Shown one piece after another: positions 7,188 to 19,000 of a DNA stretch of 34,531 nucleotides. A model generated the notes under the pieces. The model saw nothing but the letters and a program-made list of their open reading frames with translations. It ran no database searches and had not been told where the DNA came from. A program made the position numbers and the translations under genes. Each line of letters opens with the position of its first letter. The first letter of the stretch is position 1. Source of the DNA: a virus; IMG/VR virus record IMGVR_UViG_3300010300_000047, positions 1 to 34,531 of that record. One strand, given 5' to 3'.

Positions 7188-10100
7188 CTTACCGCTAGTG
7201 TTCTAAGATCTCTGAATTGTGGTGGAGTTGCCTGATTTGTAGATGACATGACTACCTTGATTCTGTATGTAGAGAACTCTGGAAGTCCTCCGACTGAGAA
7301 TTCATATTCAAGGTATTCACCATCCCTGCTTGCAGGGATATCTTTATCTGGTTTTCCATTATTTTGAGATGGATCAATAACGTCTAGATAACCATCACCA
7401 TCAGTATCTGCAGTTAAGTTCTCAAAACCTGGGAACAGAACATAAGAGTCAAGAACATCAGTTGCTGATGCACTTACGCTGTAAAGAACTCTAAAGTCCG
7501 CTGCAGAAGGTCTATTTGCAGATAGAATTACTTTCAGTGATGTTGCTGGTTGTGCTAGATTGACCGTGTTAGTAACGTAAATTGATGTATGTGGATCATC
7601 ATCAACAGTATTCGTTAGAGAATCTGTAATGTAATTCGTTACTGGACGATTGATTCTGTAAGTTTGAAGTTCAGTAAAGGATAGATCAAGGAAGATTTGA
7701 GGACTTAGATACTTATCAGTTGTAGACAGTGCCAGAGCTGTCGTAAATGATTTATTTCTTGGTAAATCAGTTAGGAAGAACTGCTCATTTACTCTGGAGC
7801 AAATGATTCTAGAAGATCCTAATCTGTTTATAGTATTAAGTTGAATATCCTCATATCCATTATCTCGGAATGATATCTCCGTACCACTAACGCTAGTTCC
7901 GCTAACGGTTCTGATTTTACCAGTTACATTGGTAGCACCAGTTGGATTCTCAATATTATAGAATGGAATGATAGTATCAAACTGTATATTTTCTGACGCT
8001 CTTACGTCAGGACCTCCACAATTAAGTAGACCAGAGAAAGACAATGCTGGATAATTCAATACATTATTATCAGAACTTCTATCAACACCATTAGCAGAAC
8101 GATCAATTTCTAAGAAATACGAGTCAATAGATAGACGTGTATCACTAATATCATGTACCGTATTGATTCTTCTAAGAGATACTCCCTGAGTTTCATACTT
8201 AACAATGGATGTTCCACTATCATAAGGAAGTGCAATAGTTTGATCTTGAGATCTTGATACTGTCTCTAATGCTCCTACTCCAATAGATTCGTACTTAATT
8301 AACTCATTCTCAATTAAAGCATAACCTGGATTTGCGTTGCCGACTGCAACTCCTTCAAAGGTATCGAATCCCTCTGTGCTTGCAACAGGAATTACCGATG
8401 CATTGTTAGAAATAGATCCATCAAGAGTTGTTGGAACTGCTGTTGGAAGAACACCAGATACTTCAACTCTATTATTGTTTGAATACATTCCGTGATTGAA
8501 ATGTTGTACAAACATATGTGATCCATCAAATATTGGAGAAATAGTACTAGAAGTTAGAATTTCTACTCCAGAGAGAAGAACATTAGCACCATTATCTACG
8601 TAGATTAATTCTGATGTTCCGTCTGTATTGAAAGAATCTCCTTGAACATCTGTAAGGAAGAGAGTATCTAAATCAGTTACACCATCAACTCTAAGCTGAG
8701 CACCAAAACCAGTAGTTGGGTTAAGTGCAGCAGTTACGATACCAACAATATTTCCGTTCTCATAACCATTACCTTCATTGTTAACGACAGCAGATGTTAT
8801 TTGACCCTCAGCATTAACTGTTATGTCAACTGTAAGACCAGATCCTTCACCAACAATATTGTAGGTTGGAATGTCTGCTGAAGATGGATATCCAGTTCCA
8901 GCAAAATCAGTTACTACACTAACGCTACCGACTGGTCCACCAGTTTGAATGATATTTCCAGAAACATATGTTTTTACACTGTCACTAACTTGTCTTCCGA
9001 CAGATAGTGCAGCAATAGTTGCAGGATTGTTAGTAGGAGTGATACCAACTTTTAATCTTCTAGGAATAACCGTAATTGGATTTTCTGCAAGATTTGGAAT
9101 ATAACCATTACTTGCATCTAGAGTTGGATTGTAGAACCATGCAGTAGCAGGTGTATTTGGAGTGAATTCACAACGATATAGTGTGAACTTCATATCCTGA
9201 TACTGATTTGCTGTCCAAATAGATCCGTTTTGGGATTTGAACAAACTACCAAGTGCAAACTGTTGAGTGTAAAGTACAGATTCAGAATCTGGAAGATTGC
9301 CTGTTTGCAATGTCTTTTCACCCATTTCTGCAATGAATACTTCGTAACCAGTAGTTTCTGGTGCTACGAGAACGATTGCATATTCTTGACCTGGAGCAAG
9401 ATAAATTGGATATGGGAAATCAACGTGAGTTGGAACAGTGCCTGTTTCTGAAGTATTGACCTGATCTGGTCTCAGAACAACAGGAATACCAAGAACTTCT
9501 CTGGTTGGTGTTCCAAGTTCAACTGTTCTGACCTGAACTGTTACAGGGTTAGTTCCGCTATCCTTAGTGGAGAAATAAACATCGACACCGCTAAGGAATG
9601 CACCCTGCTCATCATCATTTGCAGTTCCACTTCCACCAACACTGAAAGATTGTGCAAGTGGGTCATAGAACTCAGTAACTCTTCTCTGAACAGTTCTAGT
9701 ATTAGTTCTTGTTCTAACTGTAGTTGTTATATTGGTAATGGTTGTCTGGAACCTTTGAATTGTTCCTTCAGCAGTGTAATTTGTCTCTGCAGTTGAAATT
9801 GTAGTGCTTCCTGGAGTTGCTTCTGCGTTAGTTTTACTAGAACTTAAGATGTAGCTCTTTGTTCCAGTATTGATCCTTACACTAGGTGCTGGATTTCTAA
9901 GTGGATTTTTCAGGAAGAATGATCCAAATAGATCACCAAAATTGTCCGTAATGAGACGCTTATCCTTCAAATATGCTACTGCACCGCTGGTCTGACCAAC
10001 CAGTTTCATACCTTTTTCGACATAACCACGATATTTTCCTTGTGCTTCTCTGCATAAGGAATTGATATCGACATTCAGTACTTTAGAGGTATTACTATAG

Positions 10101-13100
10101 TTAGAAGAAATAGTTCCTCCTTTTTCATAAGGATTTACTCCAAAGGTAGTACTTGGACTATCATATCTTCCAGTTTTATGATTTGATGCTGCAACTCTAA
10201 ATTCAAGAATATTTCTTCCATTGAAGTATCCTTTTACAGTTTCACCTGGATTGAAAGATGAAGTAGAACCAAAATTAGTTAAGGAAGAGTTTGGAGAAAT
10301 TTCCAAAAGTTTTGGAATAAAATCTACCTGAGAATTTCCATCTAAGAACTGATAGTATCTGGTGTATGGTTTCAGGTTAGAAACAGTAAATCCAGTGTTT
10401 CTGGATCTCATGAATCTTTCTGACTGAGTATCAACTAGGACTCTAGATCTAAGAGTAATACTATTACTCTGTCTATTAGTGATTGCAGAACTTCTTGTAA
10501 CTCTACGTCCTGTAACTTCGGTATCTCCTCTTCTTCTAGGGTTCGGAACTCTTGTTGTAATATCTGGTCCTCTTCTTGTTCTATTTTCAGTAACAGTAAA
10601 TCTTTGACTTTCGTTATTAACGATATCTGGTAGTTCTACTGTTCTAGTCCAAGTATCTCTAGAGGGACTTAATTCAATTGTTCCACGGTATACTACAACA
10701 TGGAATGGGTTTACATTTTCTACACGGGTTGCTAGAGGTTGCTCAATCCACTTTTTGCTAGTGTATTTGAGCATAACAGTTTCATTTCTCTTAACTACTC
10801 CTGGATCAAACAGGTCGTAGTCAACAGAGAGGTCAAGCTGTTCATCAATAATGCTCTCTGAAGGAGCAAGATAGTTTGGAATGCTATTTCTTGATATTGT
10901 TGGAACAAGACCAGCATCAGTATCAGTATCATCAATTTCTGCTAAAGTATATCCAAGATTAGATCTATCAAGAGATCTAAAATCATCTACAAAGAAACCA
11001 GATTTAAATCTATTGAAACCTTCAGAGTCCTGAACTTCTAATGTTTGTGTACTCAGTTCTAGTAGAGATAGTGATGTTACATTCTCAAGATTAGTAACTC
11101 TACTTTCAATCGCACCAATATCTCTCATCGTATATCTTCTATTTTCACGAAGAGATACTTCAACCTGATCCATATCATAGAGATATGGTGGAAGAGTAAA
11201 GGTTGCCAACTCCATCATGTCACCATCTTTTACTGGTGCAGATGGATCTGGTGAATCATTCCCTTGAAGGTATACAAACTCACCATCTTTACTGATATAA
11301 AGTTTGTCTTGTCTTCCAATATAATATGTGTAAGAAACTTGAATTGTTTCTTCTGGAGCAACATTGACTGGAACTGAATTTGTAAAATCTCTAGAACCAA
11401 AGAAGAATGGAGATGAAGTAGTTCCGGTAAACACAGGAACACGAGGTCTAAAATCTAGAGTATCACTTGCTCTTAATTTTTCTGGTCCAATAAGAGGAAC
11501 TCTAGTTTTATAATCTCTCTCATCATAGCTCATGACTGTGAAGAGATCACCTTCATCCTCATCATCTACAACAAAGTGGTCAAATATAACCATTAAACGT
11601 TTTGCTGGAGAATTTTCTCCAGTTTTTCTTACGATTCTAGAATAATCGTAGAACTGTTCTCTCTGAGAAGAATCTAATCTAAATTTATTGGAGATGTTTA
11701 AATATTTTCCTGGAGTATTGACATCAATCTCTGCTTGAATATTGGATTCCTTGAATGTTACTAACTCATTCTTCAAGAATCTATTATCATTTAGATATAC
11801 AATATCAACACTGTTAACTGATCTTCTTACTACTCTTGCAAGAGTTTTTGATTCTGGACCTAAGATATTTTCACCAACAATAGCATTATCTCCAATTGCA
11901 AAAATGCTACTGAATGTCAATTTGTCTAAAATTGGAGCATCAGAATTCAGGGATTCATAGACAGCAAGAACAGAGTTTACATCTGGGTAGTTCAGAGAGA
12001 TCTCTCTATCTTGAACTCTTAATCCATAGTAAGCATTATATGTCAAACCATCATTAACTGTAGATCCTTCTGTAGAACCTGATTCTTGATTTTTAGAAAG
12101 TGTAATTTCTAAAATTTCAGATTTTTTATTTACTTTAACTTTACTAGAGATTGTTGGTTTTTCAAACGTAGCAACAATCATATTAGTGGTTTTTCCGACT
12201 TCTAAACCTCTAATAGTTACTGTTCCACTACCGTAAGTAAATTTTTCAGAACTTAAAGTTTCAATAGATCCATCATCATATTGAATAAAATATCTCTCTT
12301 GGTCAAATGCTAAGAAATTAGATCCGATTGGGACATCAAATTCAGATACATTAAGAGTAATCTGACCACTACCACCTGTCGCTTTTTGTAGAACTCTTTG
12401 TTTTGTAAAGATTAAATCAGAATTGTTTAGATCTAAAGTTGCAACATTATCTTGATTAAGGGTTACATACAGACCATCAATATCGCTGTTCTTAATTTCT
12501 GCTTTTCCGATTGAGAAAGATGATGCAGTAACACTTGCTTGAACAGCACCTTGACATACTCCAGCAACTGCTTGTACAGCATTTAAACCAATACTATTAC
12601 CAGTTGGTGATATTGATCCAACTACGTTAAAAATTTCATCAGTTTCGGTAGGAACAGTATATCTTACAATGTCTCCTACTTTAACTTTACCATTGAAGAA
12701 CTTACCTGGGCAAGTTGCGTTTCCTGCACCGTCAATAAACAAACTATCGGATGCATTGAATCCTACAGGTAATCTTCTTTCTAAAATAGTATCTGCAAGG
12801 AAATTAGAATTAAATCCACTTACAGTACTGCTCATGTAAAATTGCTTTACATCATCAATACCCCAAGCAGTTACTGAGGCAGTAGATCTCTTGATATTTT
12901 CATTTTCATCAATAATAACTTTTTCTCCCTTAACAAAGGTTCCAGATACCTGAGTTACTGTAAGCGTAGAATTTGCTGTAGCTGCTGCGGCAAATCCAAG
13001 AGCACCACTGCTCTCTCCTCTAACTCTAGAACCTTCATGAACAGTTCCTGCAGCAAAGTCAGATGTAGTTTGAATTGTTGTGAATAACTGGAGATCATAT

Positions 13101-14482
13101 AGGTAGCAATCCCAGGAAGTTGCTGCATTAGTATAAGCGGCATCAGTTAGAGAGAAATTATATACTCTTGCTTGACCAATATACGTTGATGGTGCAGGAA
13201 TGTTTGTTCCAGAAGTTCTTCTTACGGAGTGCAGTTCAATAGGAGCATTCTGTTTTGGTGTTCCAAGAACATTATTTACTCTAAGTAGATTTCCTAACTG
13301 CAAATTTACAGTTTGTTCTGGATTCTCTACAGTTTGCCTTGGTTTGTTAACATCAATAATAGAAGTTACTGTTCTTTCAACATCATAACCTCTAACATAT
13401 ACTTTACCTGGGGACAACTTAATTGACATTAAGTCATCTGTAGGTATATTACCTTGATCTGTGGATTCACCTTCAAAGAACAGTCCATCATTTCCACGAT
13501 TATTATTTAAGGTTTCATGAACAGAAATTCCGAAAGGAGTAACTGCATAGTTTCCTGATTCATCATATGTTCTCTGTGCAAGATAATCTCTGATTAGATT
13601 GTATTGAGATTGTACGGATACTTTCTTAATTTCTCCGTCTACGATTCTCAGAATCTCAATAAAATCAGTATCAGTATCGACACTATCAATTGATTTTTTG
13701 GTAAGAGAGAGATTTAATTTAAATCTATCCGAACCAGGTGCAGAATAGTTATTGAATCCTTTTGCGTTATCATACAGGGAAGGATCATCTTTTGCACTGA
13801 TAATCTCTTCCGATACTTTAATACCTACTCTGTAGGTTGGAGTATTTGTGTAATAATCTAGGATAATTGTTTCTTTGAAGATCTTAGCAAAAGTTCCTCT
13901 AACAAAGTAAATTCCTTCAGTAACAGAAACTGCAGATCCTGTCGAGGTAGCATCTAAAGAAATGAGGGATGCAAAACCTGCTCCAGCATTAATTACTGTA
14001 TTATTGCCGTAAATAACACTTTCGTCACAAGTCAATATCTCCCCATCACTGAATGGAGAGATTTCGTTATTATTATCTGCTGCAAGATACTTGACATATA
14101 ATGTAATAGAGTCAAGATTATTGATAGCATCAGGAATTTCTATTCTCTGAACTGATGCAGTGACTCCAGAATTTTGACCTTCGATAGTTTTTCCAAGATA
14201 TTGTCTAATATATGCTTGGATATCAATATTTGAAAAGTTTTGATTCAGTTTAACTGCATAATACTGAGGATCATATGAAATAGCGCCAGGAATTACTAAC
14301 GATCCTTCCTTGAAGATATGACTTCCAAATGACTCAATCTGATTTTGTAGAATCGACTGAATATTATTTAATTCTCTTGACTGAACTGGAGTTCCAGGCT
14401 TGAATAGAACTTTGTAAAAATTCTTGTCCGCATCAAAATCGTCAAAATATGGATTTACGTTTAAATCTGTTTTTTGTGCCAT
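7184..14482 (-). CDS. Giant DUF4815 baseplate/tail-fibre structural protein (2432 aa)
   Basis: The N-terminus (MAQKTDLNVNPYFDDFDADK, then FKPGTPVQSRELNNIQSILQ and EGSLVIPGAISYDPQYYAVK) is the DUF4815 signature of tail or baseplate-attached proteins in marine myoviruses. The rest is a long chain of beta-rich segments, including a Thr/Arg-rich region (about 1280-1350), a GxGY repeat pair (about 1860-1910) and an IENELIKYE module (about 2015-2095). Near the C-terminus D2359-x-D-G-D-G-Y-L-D2367 forms a calcium-loop-like DxDxDG motif. The gene occupies the place of T4 gp9-gp12 between gp8 and gp13. It probably replaces part of the T4 fibre and pin apparatus, which is inference. The start is four bases after the gp8 stop. 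Confidence 0.85.
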   Translation of the reverse strand: MAQKTDLNVNPYFDDFDADKNFYKVLFKPGTPVQSRELNNIQSILQNQIESFGSHIFKEGSLVIPGAISYDPQYYAVKLNQNFSNIDIQAYIRQYLGKTIEGQNSGVTASVQRIEIPDAINNLDSITLYVKYLAADNNNEISPFSDGEILTCDESVIYGNNTVINAGAGFASLISLDATSTGSAVSVTEGIYFVRGTFAKIFKETIILDYYTNTPTYRVGIKVSEEIISAKDDPSLYDNAKGFNNYSAPGSDRFKLNLSLTKKSIDSVDTDTDFIEILRIVDGEIKKVSVQSQYNLIRDYLAQRTYDESGNYAVTPFGISVHETLNNNRGNDGLFFEGESTDQGNIPTDDLMSIKLSPGKVYVRGYDVERTVTSIIDVNKPRQTVENPEQTVNLQLGNLLRVNNVLGTPKQNAPIELHSVRRTSGTNIPAPSTYIGQARVYNFSLTDAAYTNAATSWDCYLYDLQLFTTIQTTSDFAAGTVHEGSRVRGESSGALGFAAAATANSTLTVTQVSGTFVKGEKVIIDENENIKRSTASVTAWGIDDVKQFYMSSTVSGFNSNFLADTILERRLPVGFNASDSLFIDGAGNATCPGKFFNGKVKVGDIVRYTVPTETDEIFNVVGSISPTGNSIGLNAVQAVAGVCQGAVQASVTASSFSIGKAEIKNSDIDGLYVTLNQDNVATLDLNNSDLIFTKQRVLQKATGGSGQITLNVSEFDVPIGSNFLAFDQERYFIQYDDGSIETLSSEKFTYGSGTVTIRGLEVGKTTNMIVATFEKPTISSKVKVNKKSEILEITLSKNQESGSTEGSTVNDGLTYNAYYGLRVQDREISLNYPDVNSVLAVYESLNSDAPILDKLTFSSIFAIGDNAIVGENILGPESKTLARVVRRSVNSVDIVYLNDNRFLKNELVTFKESNIQAEIDVNTPGKYLNISNKFRLDSSQREQFYDYSRIVRKTGENSPAKRLMVIFDHFVVDDEDEGDLFTVMSYDERDYKTRVPLIGPEKLRASDTLDFRPRVPVFTGTTSSPFFFGSRDFTNSVPVNVAPEETIQVSYTYYIGRQDKLYISKDGEFVYLQGNDSPDPSAPVKDGDMMELATFTLPPYLYDMDQVEVSLRENRRYTMRDIGAIESRVTNLENVTSLSLLELSTQTLEVQDSEGFNRFKSGFFVDDFRSLDRSNLGYTLAEIDDTDTDAGLVPTISRNSIPNYLAPSESIIDEQLDLSVDYDLFDPGVVKRNETVMLKYTSKKWIEQPLATRVENVNPFHVVVYRGTIELSPSRDTWTRTVELPDIVNNESQRFTVTENRTRRGPDITTRVPNPRRRGDTEVTGRRVTRSSAITNRQSNSITLRSRVLVDTQSERFMRSRNTGFTVSNLKPYTRYYQFLDGNSQVDFIPKLLEISPNSSLTNFGSTSSFNPGETVKGYFNGRNILEFRVAASNHKTGRYDSPSTTFGVNPYEKGGTISSNYSNTSKVLNVDINSLCREAQGKYRGYVEKGMKLVGQTSGAVAYLKDKRLITDNFGDLFGSFFLKNPLRNPAPSVRINTGTKSYILSSSKTNAEATPGSTTISTAETNYTAEGTIQRFQTTITNITTTVRTRTNTRTVQRRVTEFYDPLAQSFSVGGSGTANDDEQGAFLSGVDVYFSTKDSGTNPVTVQVRTVELGTPTREVLGIPVVLRPDQVNTSETGTVPTHVDFPYPIYLAPGQEYAIVLVAPETTGYEVFIAEMGEKTLQTGNLPDSESVLYTQQFALGSLFKSQNGSIWTANQYQDMKFTLYRCEFTPNTPATAWFYNPTLDASNGYIPNLAENPITVIPRRLKVGITPTNNPATIAALSVGRQVSDSVKTYVSGNIIQTGGPVGSVSVVTDFAGTGYPSSADIPTYNIVGEGSGLTVDITVNAEGQITSAVVNNEGNGYENGNIVGIVTAALNPTTGFGAQLRVDGVTDLDTLFLTDVQGDSFNTDGTSELIYVDNGANVLLSGVEILTSSTISPIFDGSHMFVQHFNHGMYSNNNRVEVSGVLPTAVPTTLDGSISNNASVIPVASTEGFDTFEGVAVGNANPGYALIENELIKYESIGVGALETVSRSQDQTIALPYDSGTSIVKYETQGVSLRRINTVHDISDTRLSIDSYFLEIDRSANGVDRSSDNNVLNYPALSFSGLLNCGGPDVRASENIQFDTIIPFYNIENPTGATNVTGKIRTVSGTSVSGTEISFRDNGYEDIQLNTINRLGSSRIICSRVNEQFFLTDLPRNKSFTTALALSTTDKYLSPQIFLDLSFTELQTYRINRPVTNYITDSLTNTVDDDPHTSIYVTNTVNLAQPATSLKVILSANRPSAADFRVLYSVSASATDVLDSYVLFPGFENLTADTDGDGYLDVIDPSQNNGKPDKDIPASRDGEYLEYEFSVGGLPEFSTYRIKVVMSSTNQATPPQFRDLRTLAVR

Positions 14483-14485
14483 TTC

Positions 14486-16060
14486 TTAAAATTCGAGAAT
14501 AATTTTGATGTCTTCTTTTTGCCTATCATTCCTAAAGACAAGAGGTCTATTATCAACGTAGAGAATATCTCCTGTCTTTTTATTTATCTCAGAAGTTGCG
14601 AGTCCATTATTAAAAGAGATCCCAAGATTAATAATTGAATTGTTTACTGATGTAGTAATTCCTGTAAAATTAGCAACAGATCCTGAGAATCCGCTGTCCG
14701 AACCAATAATATTCTGACCTGAATTTACAAATTCTACGTTTGCCTTAGCACCTAATGAAACTCCGATATAATCAGTTTCATCTTGAGTGGTTGAATTAAA
14801 TAGAGATCTATCTTTAAAATATTTCAATACTTTAGTATCAGCATCATAAGAAGCAACATAACCTTTAGCGGTATCTATTGCATTTACAGTTTGAGTAATT
14901 TTTTCTCCTACCTGTGGAATAAACTCATTAACTTGGTCGAACATCACTGCTCCAAGGTTTGAAAACTCTCCATCATAGAAAGTTTGTCCAGAACCTACGC
15001 TAGATGGATTTTTAATTAGACCAATCTGACAGAATGATGTATTTGTTGGGAAATCTCTAGTAGTATTATCAAATCTAGCATAAACTAGAACCTTATCAGC
15101 ACCCAGTTCCTTGTAAATATCGTAACCGTGTCCCTTAGATGGTGGGATGATTGGAATTAACTTTGCTGGATCTGAAATTGATCCTTGTGGTTGAAGTGGT
15201 CCTAAATCAACAATACCATAAGTATATCCACTTCCACCTGAAGTAACCGTTGCATCGGTAATTTCCCCAGAAGCATTTACTTCAATGAATACTCTACCAC
15301 CCGTACCATCTCCTAGAATATCAACTTCTCCAGAAGAATATCCGGTCCCATCATTATCAATAAAGACCGTTTTAATTTGATTCTGATTATCATCAGAGTT
15401 TCCATTCTCTCTGACAGATACAATACTGCTGTTTGTACTATTTGACCAATTATCAGGAAGAGTAATATACTCAGTAGAGTCAAATTTAATAATATCTGAT
15501 GGTGAGATAGAGAAAAGATACTTCCAAATATAACCATCAGATCCATTTCCTGCAATTGATGGTTCTAGATCTGTGAAAGTTGGTTCGTATTGGGACTGAT
15601 TTGCTTGATTTGATGTTCCACCAGAACCATTCGAAATGCAAATGTATACGTTGAAGTCACTATTGATTACATAGAACTCTGAATTATACAATCGTGCAGT
15701 TTTAGAAACTGTAGATAAGTTAGCATCACTATAATCGTGACGATACATGTCGTATTTCTTACCCTTCACCCAATCAACTCTCTTCACAATCCTCTTGACA
15801 TTAGAAGATGTGATTCTCTTTCCAAAGAGTAAGGAATCTTTGTATTGGGATAGATAACTGCCGTTATCAACTGGGTTAGGTACTACGCCTACAGTTACAC
15901 CTTCAGAACCTTTCCAATTAAGATTCCTGGCAAAACCAGTATAAAGGTTGGGATTTGGTAGTCCCAACCAGACATAGTAGGAGTTATCTGAGTCATTTAC
16001 TGACTCAACAAAGTTCGCGGAATTTTCAATTCGGAACTGGTCTGTTACAAGTGCGGACAT
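14486..16060 (-). CDS. 8: Baseplate wedge subunit gp8
   Basis: The N-terminus MSALVTDQFRIENSANFVES followed by YYVWLGLPNPN and later DGYIWKYLFSISPSDIIKFD identify cyanophage gp8. In T4 this wedge protein (334 residues) dimerises and bridges gp7, gp6 and gp10 in each baseplate wedge. This version has 524 residues. Part of the extra length is a GxGY insert with GTGY (238-241) and GSGY (276-279), like that in gp14. The C-terminal third includes an EFVNSGQNIIGSDSGFSGSV segment and ends DRQKEDIKIILEF. An exact late promoter element sits 21 bases before the ATG. Confidence 0.93.
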   Translation of the reverse strand: MSALVTDQFRIENSANFVESVNDSDNSYYVWLGLPNPNLYTGFARNLNWKGSEGVTVGVVPNPVDNGSYLSQYKDSLLFGKRITSSNVKRIVKRVDWVKGKKYDMYRHDYSDANLSTVSKTARLYNSEFYVINSDFNVYICISNGSGGTSNQANQSQYEPTFTDLEPSIAGNGSDGYIWKYLFSISPSDIIKFDSTEYITLPDNWSNSTNSSIVSVRENGNSDDNQNQIKTVFIDNDGTGYSSGEVDILGDGTGGRVFIEVNASGEITDATVTSGGSGYTYGIVDLGPLQPQGSISDPAKLIPIIPPSKGHGYDIYKELGADKVLVYARFDNTTRDFPTNTSFCQIGLIKNPSSVGSGQTFYDGEFSNLGAVMFDQVNEFIPQVGEKITQTVNAIDTAKGYVASYDADTKVLKYFKDRSLFNSTTQDETDYIGVSLGAKANVEFVNSGQNIIGSDSGFSGSVANFTGITTSVNNSIINLGISFNNGLATSEINKKTGDILYVDNRPLVFRNDRQKEDIKIILEF

Positions 16061-16080
16061 CTATATAACGTTTTTTCTTA

Positions 16081-16088
16081 TATTTATA
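16081..16088 (-). promoter_or_regulatory. Late promoter element TATAAATA before gp8
   Basis: Minus-strand TATAAATA is identical to the T4 late -10 consensus recognised by gp55-type sigma factors. It begins 28 bases upstream of the gp8 ATG and overlaps the stop codon of the giant upstream gene, leaving a leader of about 15 bases. Confidence 0.65.
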
Positions 16089-19000
16089 ACTCTAGGGCAC
16101 CAGTATCTCTGAGTCCCGCATCACGTCTTTGTAGAATTGGGTATGTAGATAGTCCACTATTGCTAGAAGTATAATTAGAAATGTCAATGCTGAGAGGATT
16201 GTTAGGTCTTCTTTCAGCTCCGGAGAGGCGAGCAAAAGATAGTGTTCCACATGGATATAAGAGAGTTCCTGTTGATGTAAGACCAACTACTGGACTATCA
16301 GACCTTACGTTTGCTTTAATAACTCCTGTAAGTTCAGTCCATTCAGCAACTTTATAGATGTTGTCACAGAATGCTGTAGATGTTGCAACAATCTCCGTGT
16401 CATTATCTTCAATACTGACGTTTCCAGAACCTACAGATGTCTTTGAGATATAGAAGTAATCACCGACTGCAAATCCAGGGAATGTGAATGGATCTCTTTC
16501 AATTGTAAATTGAATTGCAAGATCTGCTCCACCAACACCAGGAACAGTTGTTATTCCAACAACTTGTGCTACGAATGAATCAATATCATTGATATTTACA
16601 ACTGTTTCATAATTGAGTGATGCCATAGTTGTTCCCATACCAACTGCTTCTCTATTGGTGTATAGTAAAGCATCAGTTGTAAGAACTGCATCATCTTCAT
16701 AGTTCCACAATTCTCCACTATCTAACCAGAAAGTAGTTGATGTTGATTCAATGGAGGCAATAACATTTGATGTTGGATAAACTTGTGCTGCAATACTATC
16801 TCTCGCTTTAGAAACTCTTTCATTATTAATAATCAAATCTTCTTTCTGTTTTGTCCAATGTACGGGTTTGTAATTTACTGGATCAATTCCTTGGAAAGGA
16901 TATGCATCAGTTTGAATAACATCAGCACTATCAATAGTGTAAACTCTTCTCTTTTCTTGAGCAATCGTGTCATCATTCTGATTTGATGCCATTACTTGGA
17001 CGATATCTCCTACCTTAATAGTTTCATCAACTTCGAACTGAGTACTATCAATTCCTCTAGTTCCTCTGTAGAAGAATATTTGAACATCATCCAATGCTCT
17101 TGGAGCAACCGCAAAGATGAAAGTAGATCCTCCATCAAAGAAATAAGAACTACCTGGTTCTTGAAGAATTCCATTATTGAATATAACTAAGACATTATTA
17201 AGATCGATAGAAGAAGATTCTGGATCTAATTCATCTGTCTGGAAACTTAGATTCTCACCTTTGTAAATTAGAGGGAATCTTACTCTTTCACCATCTTGAT
17301 AAGGTGCAATAGAGTCGATATAATCAAGTTCTCCGAATTGTGTGGCACTGAAGGAATCGGTAAATGTATCAAGAACAGAAATTTGGAATTGCTCTACAGG
17401 TTCAGTAAGATGTCTGTCTGTAACAAGACCATCAACAGTAAATATATCACCACGCTTAAATCCATATCCAGTTCTAGTAATTTGGAAATTACTGACTTCG
17501 AATAATGTTGATCCAATACCGACAGAAGTTTTTGCTGCTCCAATTTCAACATTAACTAGTAATCCAACACCAGTATCTGTAGTTGCACCCTCCCCTAAAC
17601 GAGAAACACCAATGATTTCCATATTTTCATAAACAGGATCTTCAATATCAACAACAGGATCAATATATCCTGTTCCAGAATTATCGATGGTGAAGATAAG
17701 AGTTCCTCCTACACCAACAACAGCACTAATAACTCCATCAGTTCCTGTGCCGCCACCAGGTCCTACATTTACAGTTATTGTGTTATTTGTAAATGAAGTG
17801 ATTGGAAGATTAACACCAGAAGCAGGATCAGTTGGTCTTGGATACGAATGCTCAGAAGCAAAGTTGTCTCTAGCACATGTAAAGTATATCGAATTATCTG
17901 CAATTAAGATGGTATCAGTTCCAGCAAGACCATGATCTGCAATTGTCAATACAAGAACACCAGTTAATGAGTCATAATCTGCTCCACTTGGGGTAAATGG
18001 ACCACCAGTAGTTGCACTAACAGCATTAGTGTCAGATCTTACAAATCTATGCTCATATGAAAGATCAGTGACTGCAATAGCAACTGGTTCTCTATATCCA
18101 GATCCATGATCTAGTACATTTAAATCAATTATAGAACCGCTAGAATTAAGAACTGGAGTTACTCTTGCACCTTCAAGAGGTGCGTAACCAAGACCAGGTG
18201 TAGAACCATATGAAACAATTAGACCTCCTCTAGGAAGTTGATTCTGGTTTACATCATTGTCTGTAATGAATATTTCATCATCAACTTCAACTCCACTAAA
18301 TGTAATTGAAGAAATTCCAAGATTTAGATCTTCTTCGATGATATAGTTATTACTAGAATTATTTTCTGTAGTTGGTGCCTGGAATATTCCGTTAATGAAT
18401 ACTAAACCACTTCCACCACTAGTCCCAAGACCAACAGTATTCAATCCAGATCTTGTTAGTGTGAATGTTTGTCCAACACCAGTAAACTGTTCGGAGATAT
18501 CATCATATACTTGGTTACTGTCATAATCTTGACGCAAGAATACTCTTCCACTAAATGTAGCTCTTTCTCTTGGAAGTTTGCTTTCATCAGGTCCAAGAAG
18601 ATCTAATTGATTGCCTCTTGGAGGTTCTGTAAAGTGAATATTATTCTTGACAATGTTGAATGAACCTCTATAAAGATCACATCTAGTGCCATCTAAATGC
18701 TCTGCAGGATCTGTTCCGAGAACACCTCTAGAAACTTCTACAAGAGGAACATTTCCAGAGAATGTAATTGGTCCTGTGGTATTGTTGGATAAACCTACAT
18801 TTTCAACTCTCACATATTCATCTTCAATTAAGAGTACATCAGATGGTTTTACGGAACTAATTCCGGAAAGTGCGAAGAACGTTTGTCCAATAGAAATATT
18901 TCCACCATTTCCAGCAAGATCATGCTGAATGTAAGTAAATGCAATTGGTGCTTGTACAACATTGCTTACTGTTATAAGTGCCTTCTCATTTTTCTTCTTC

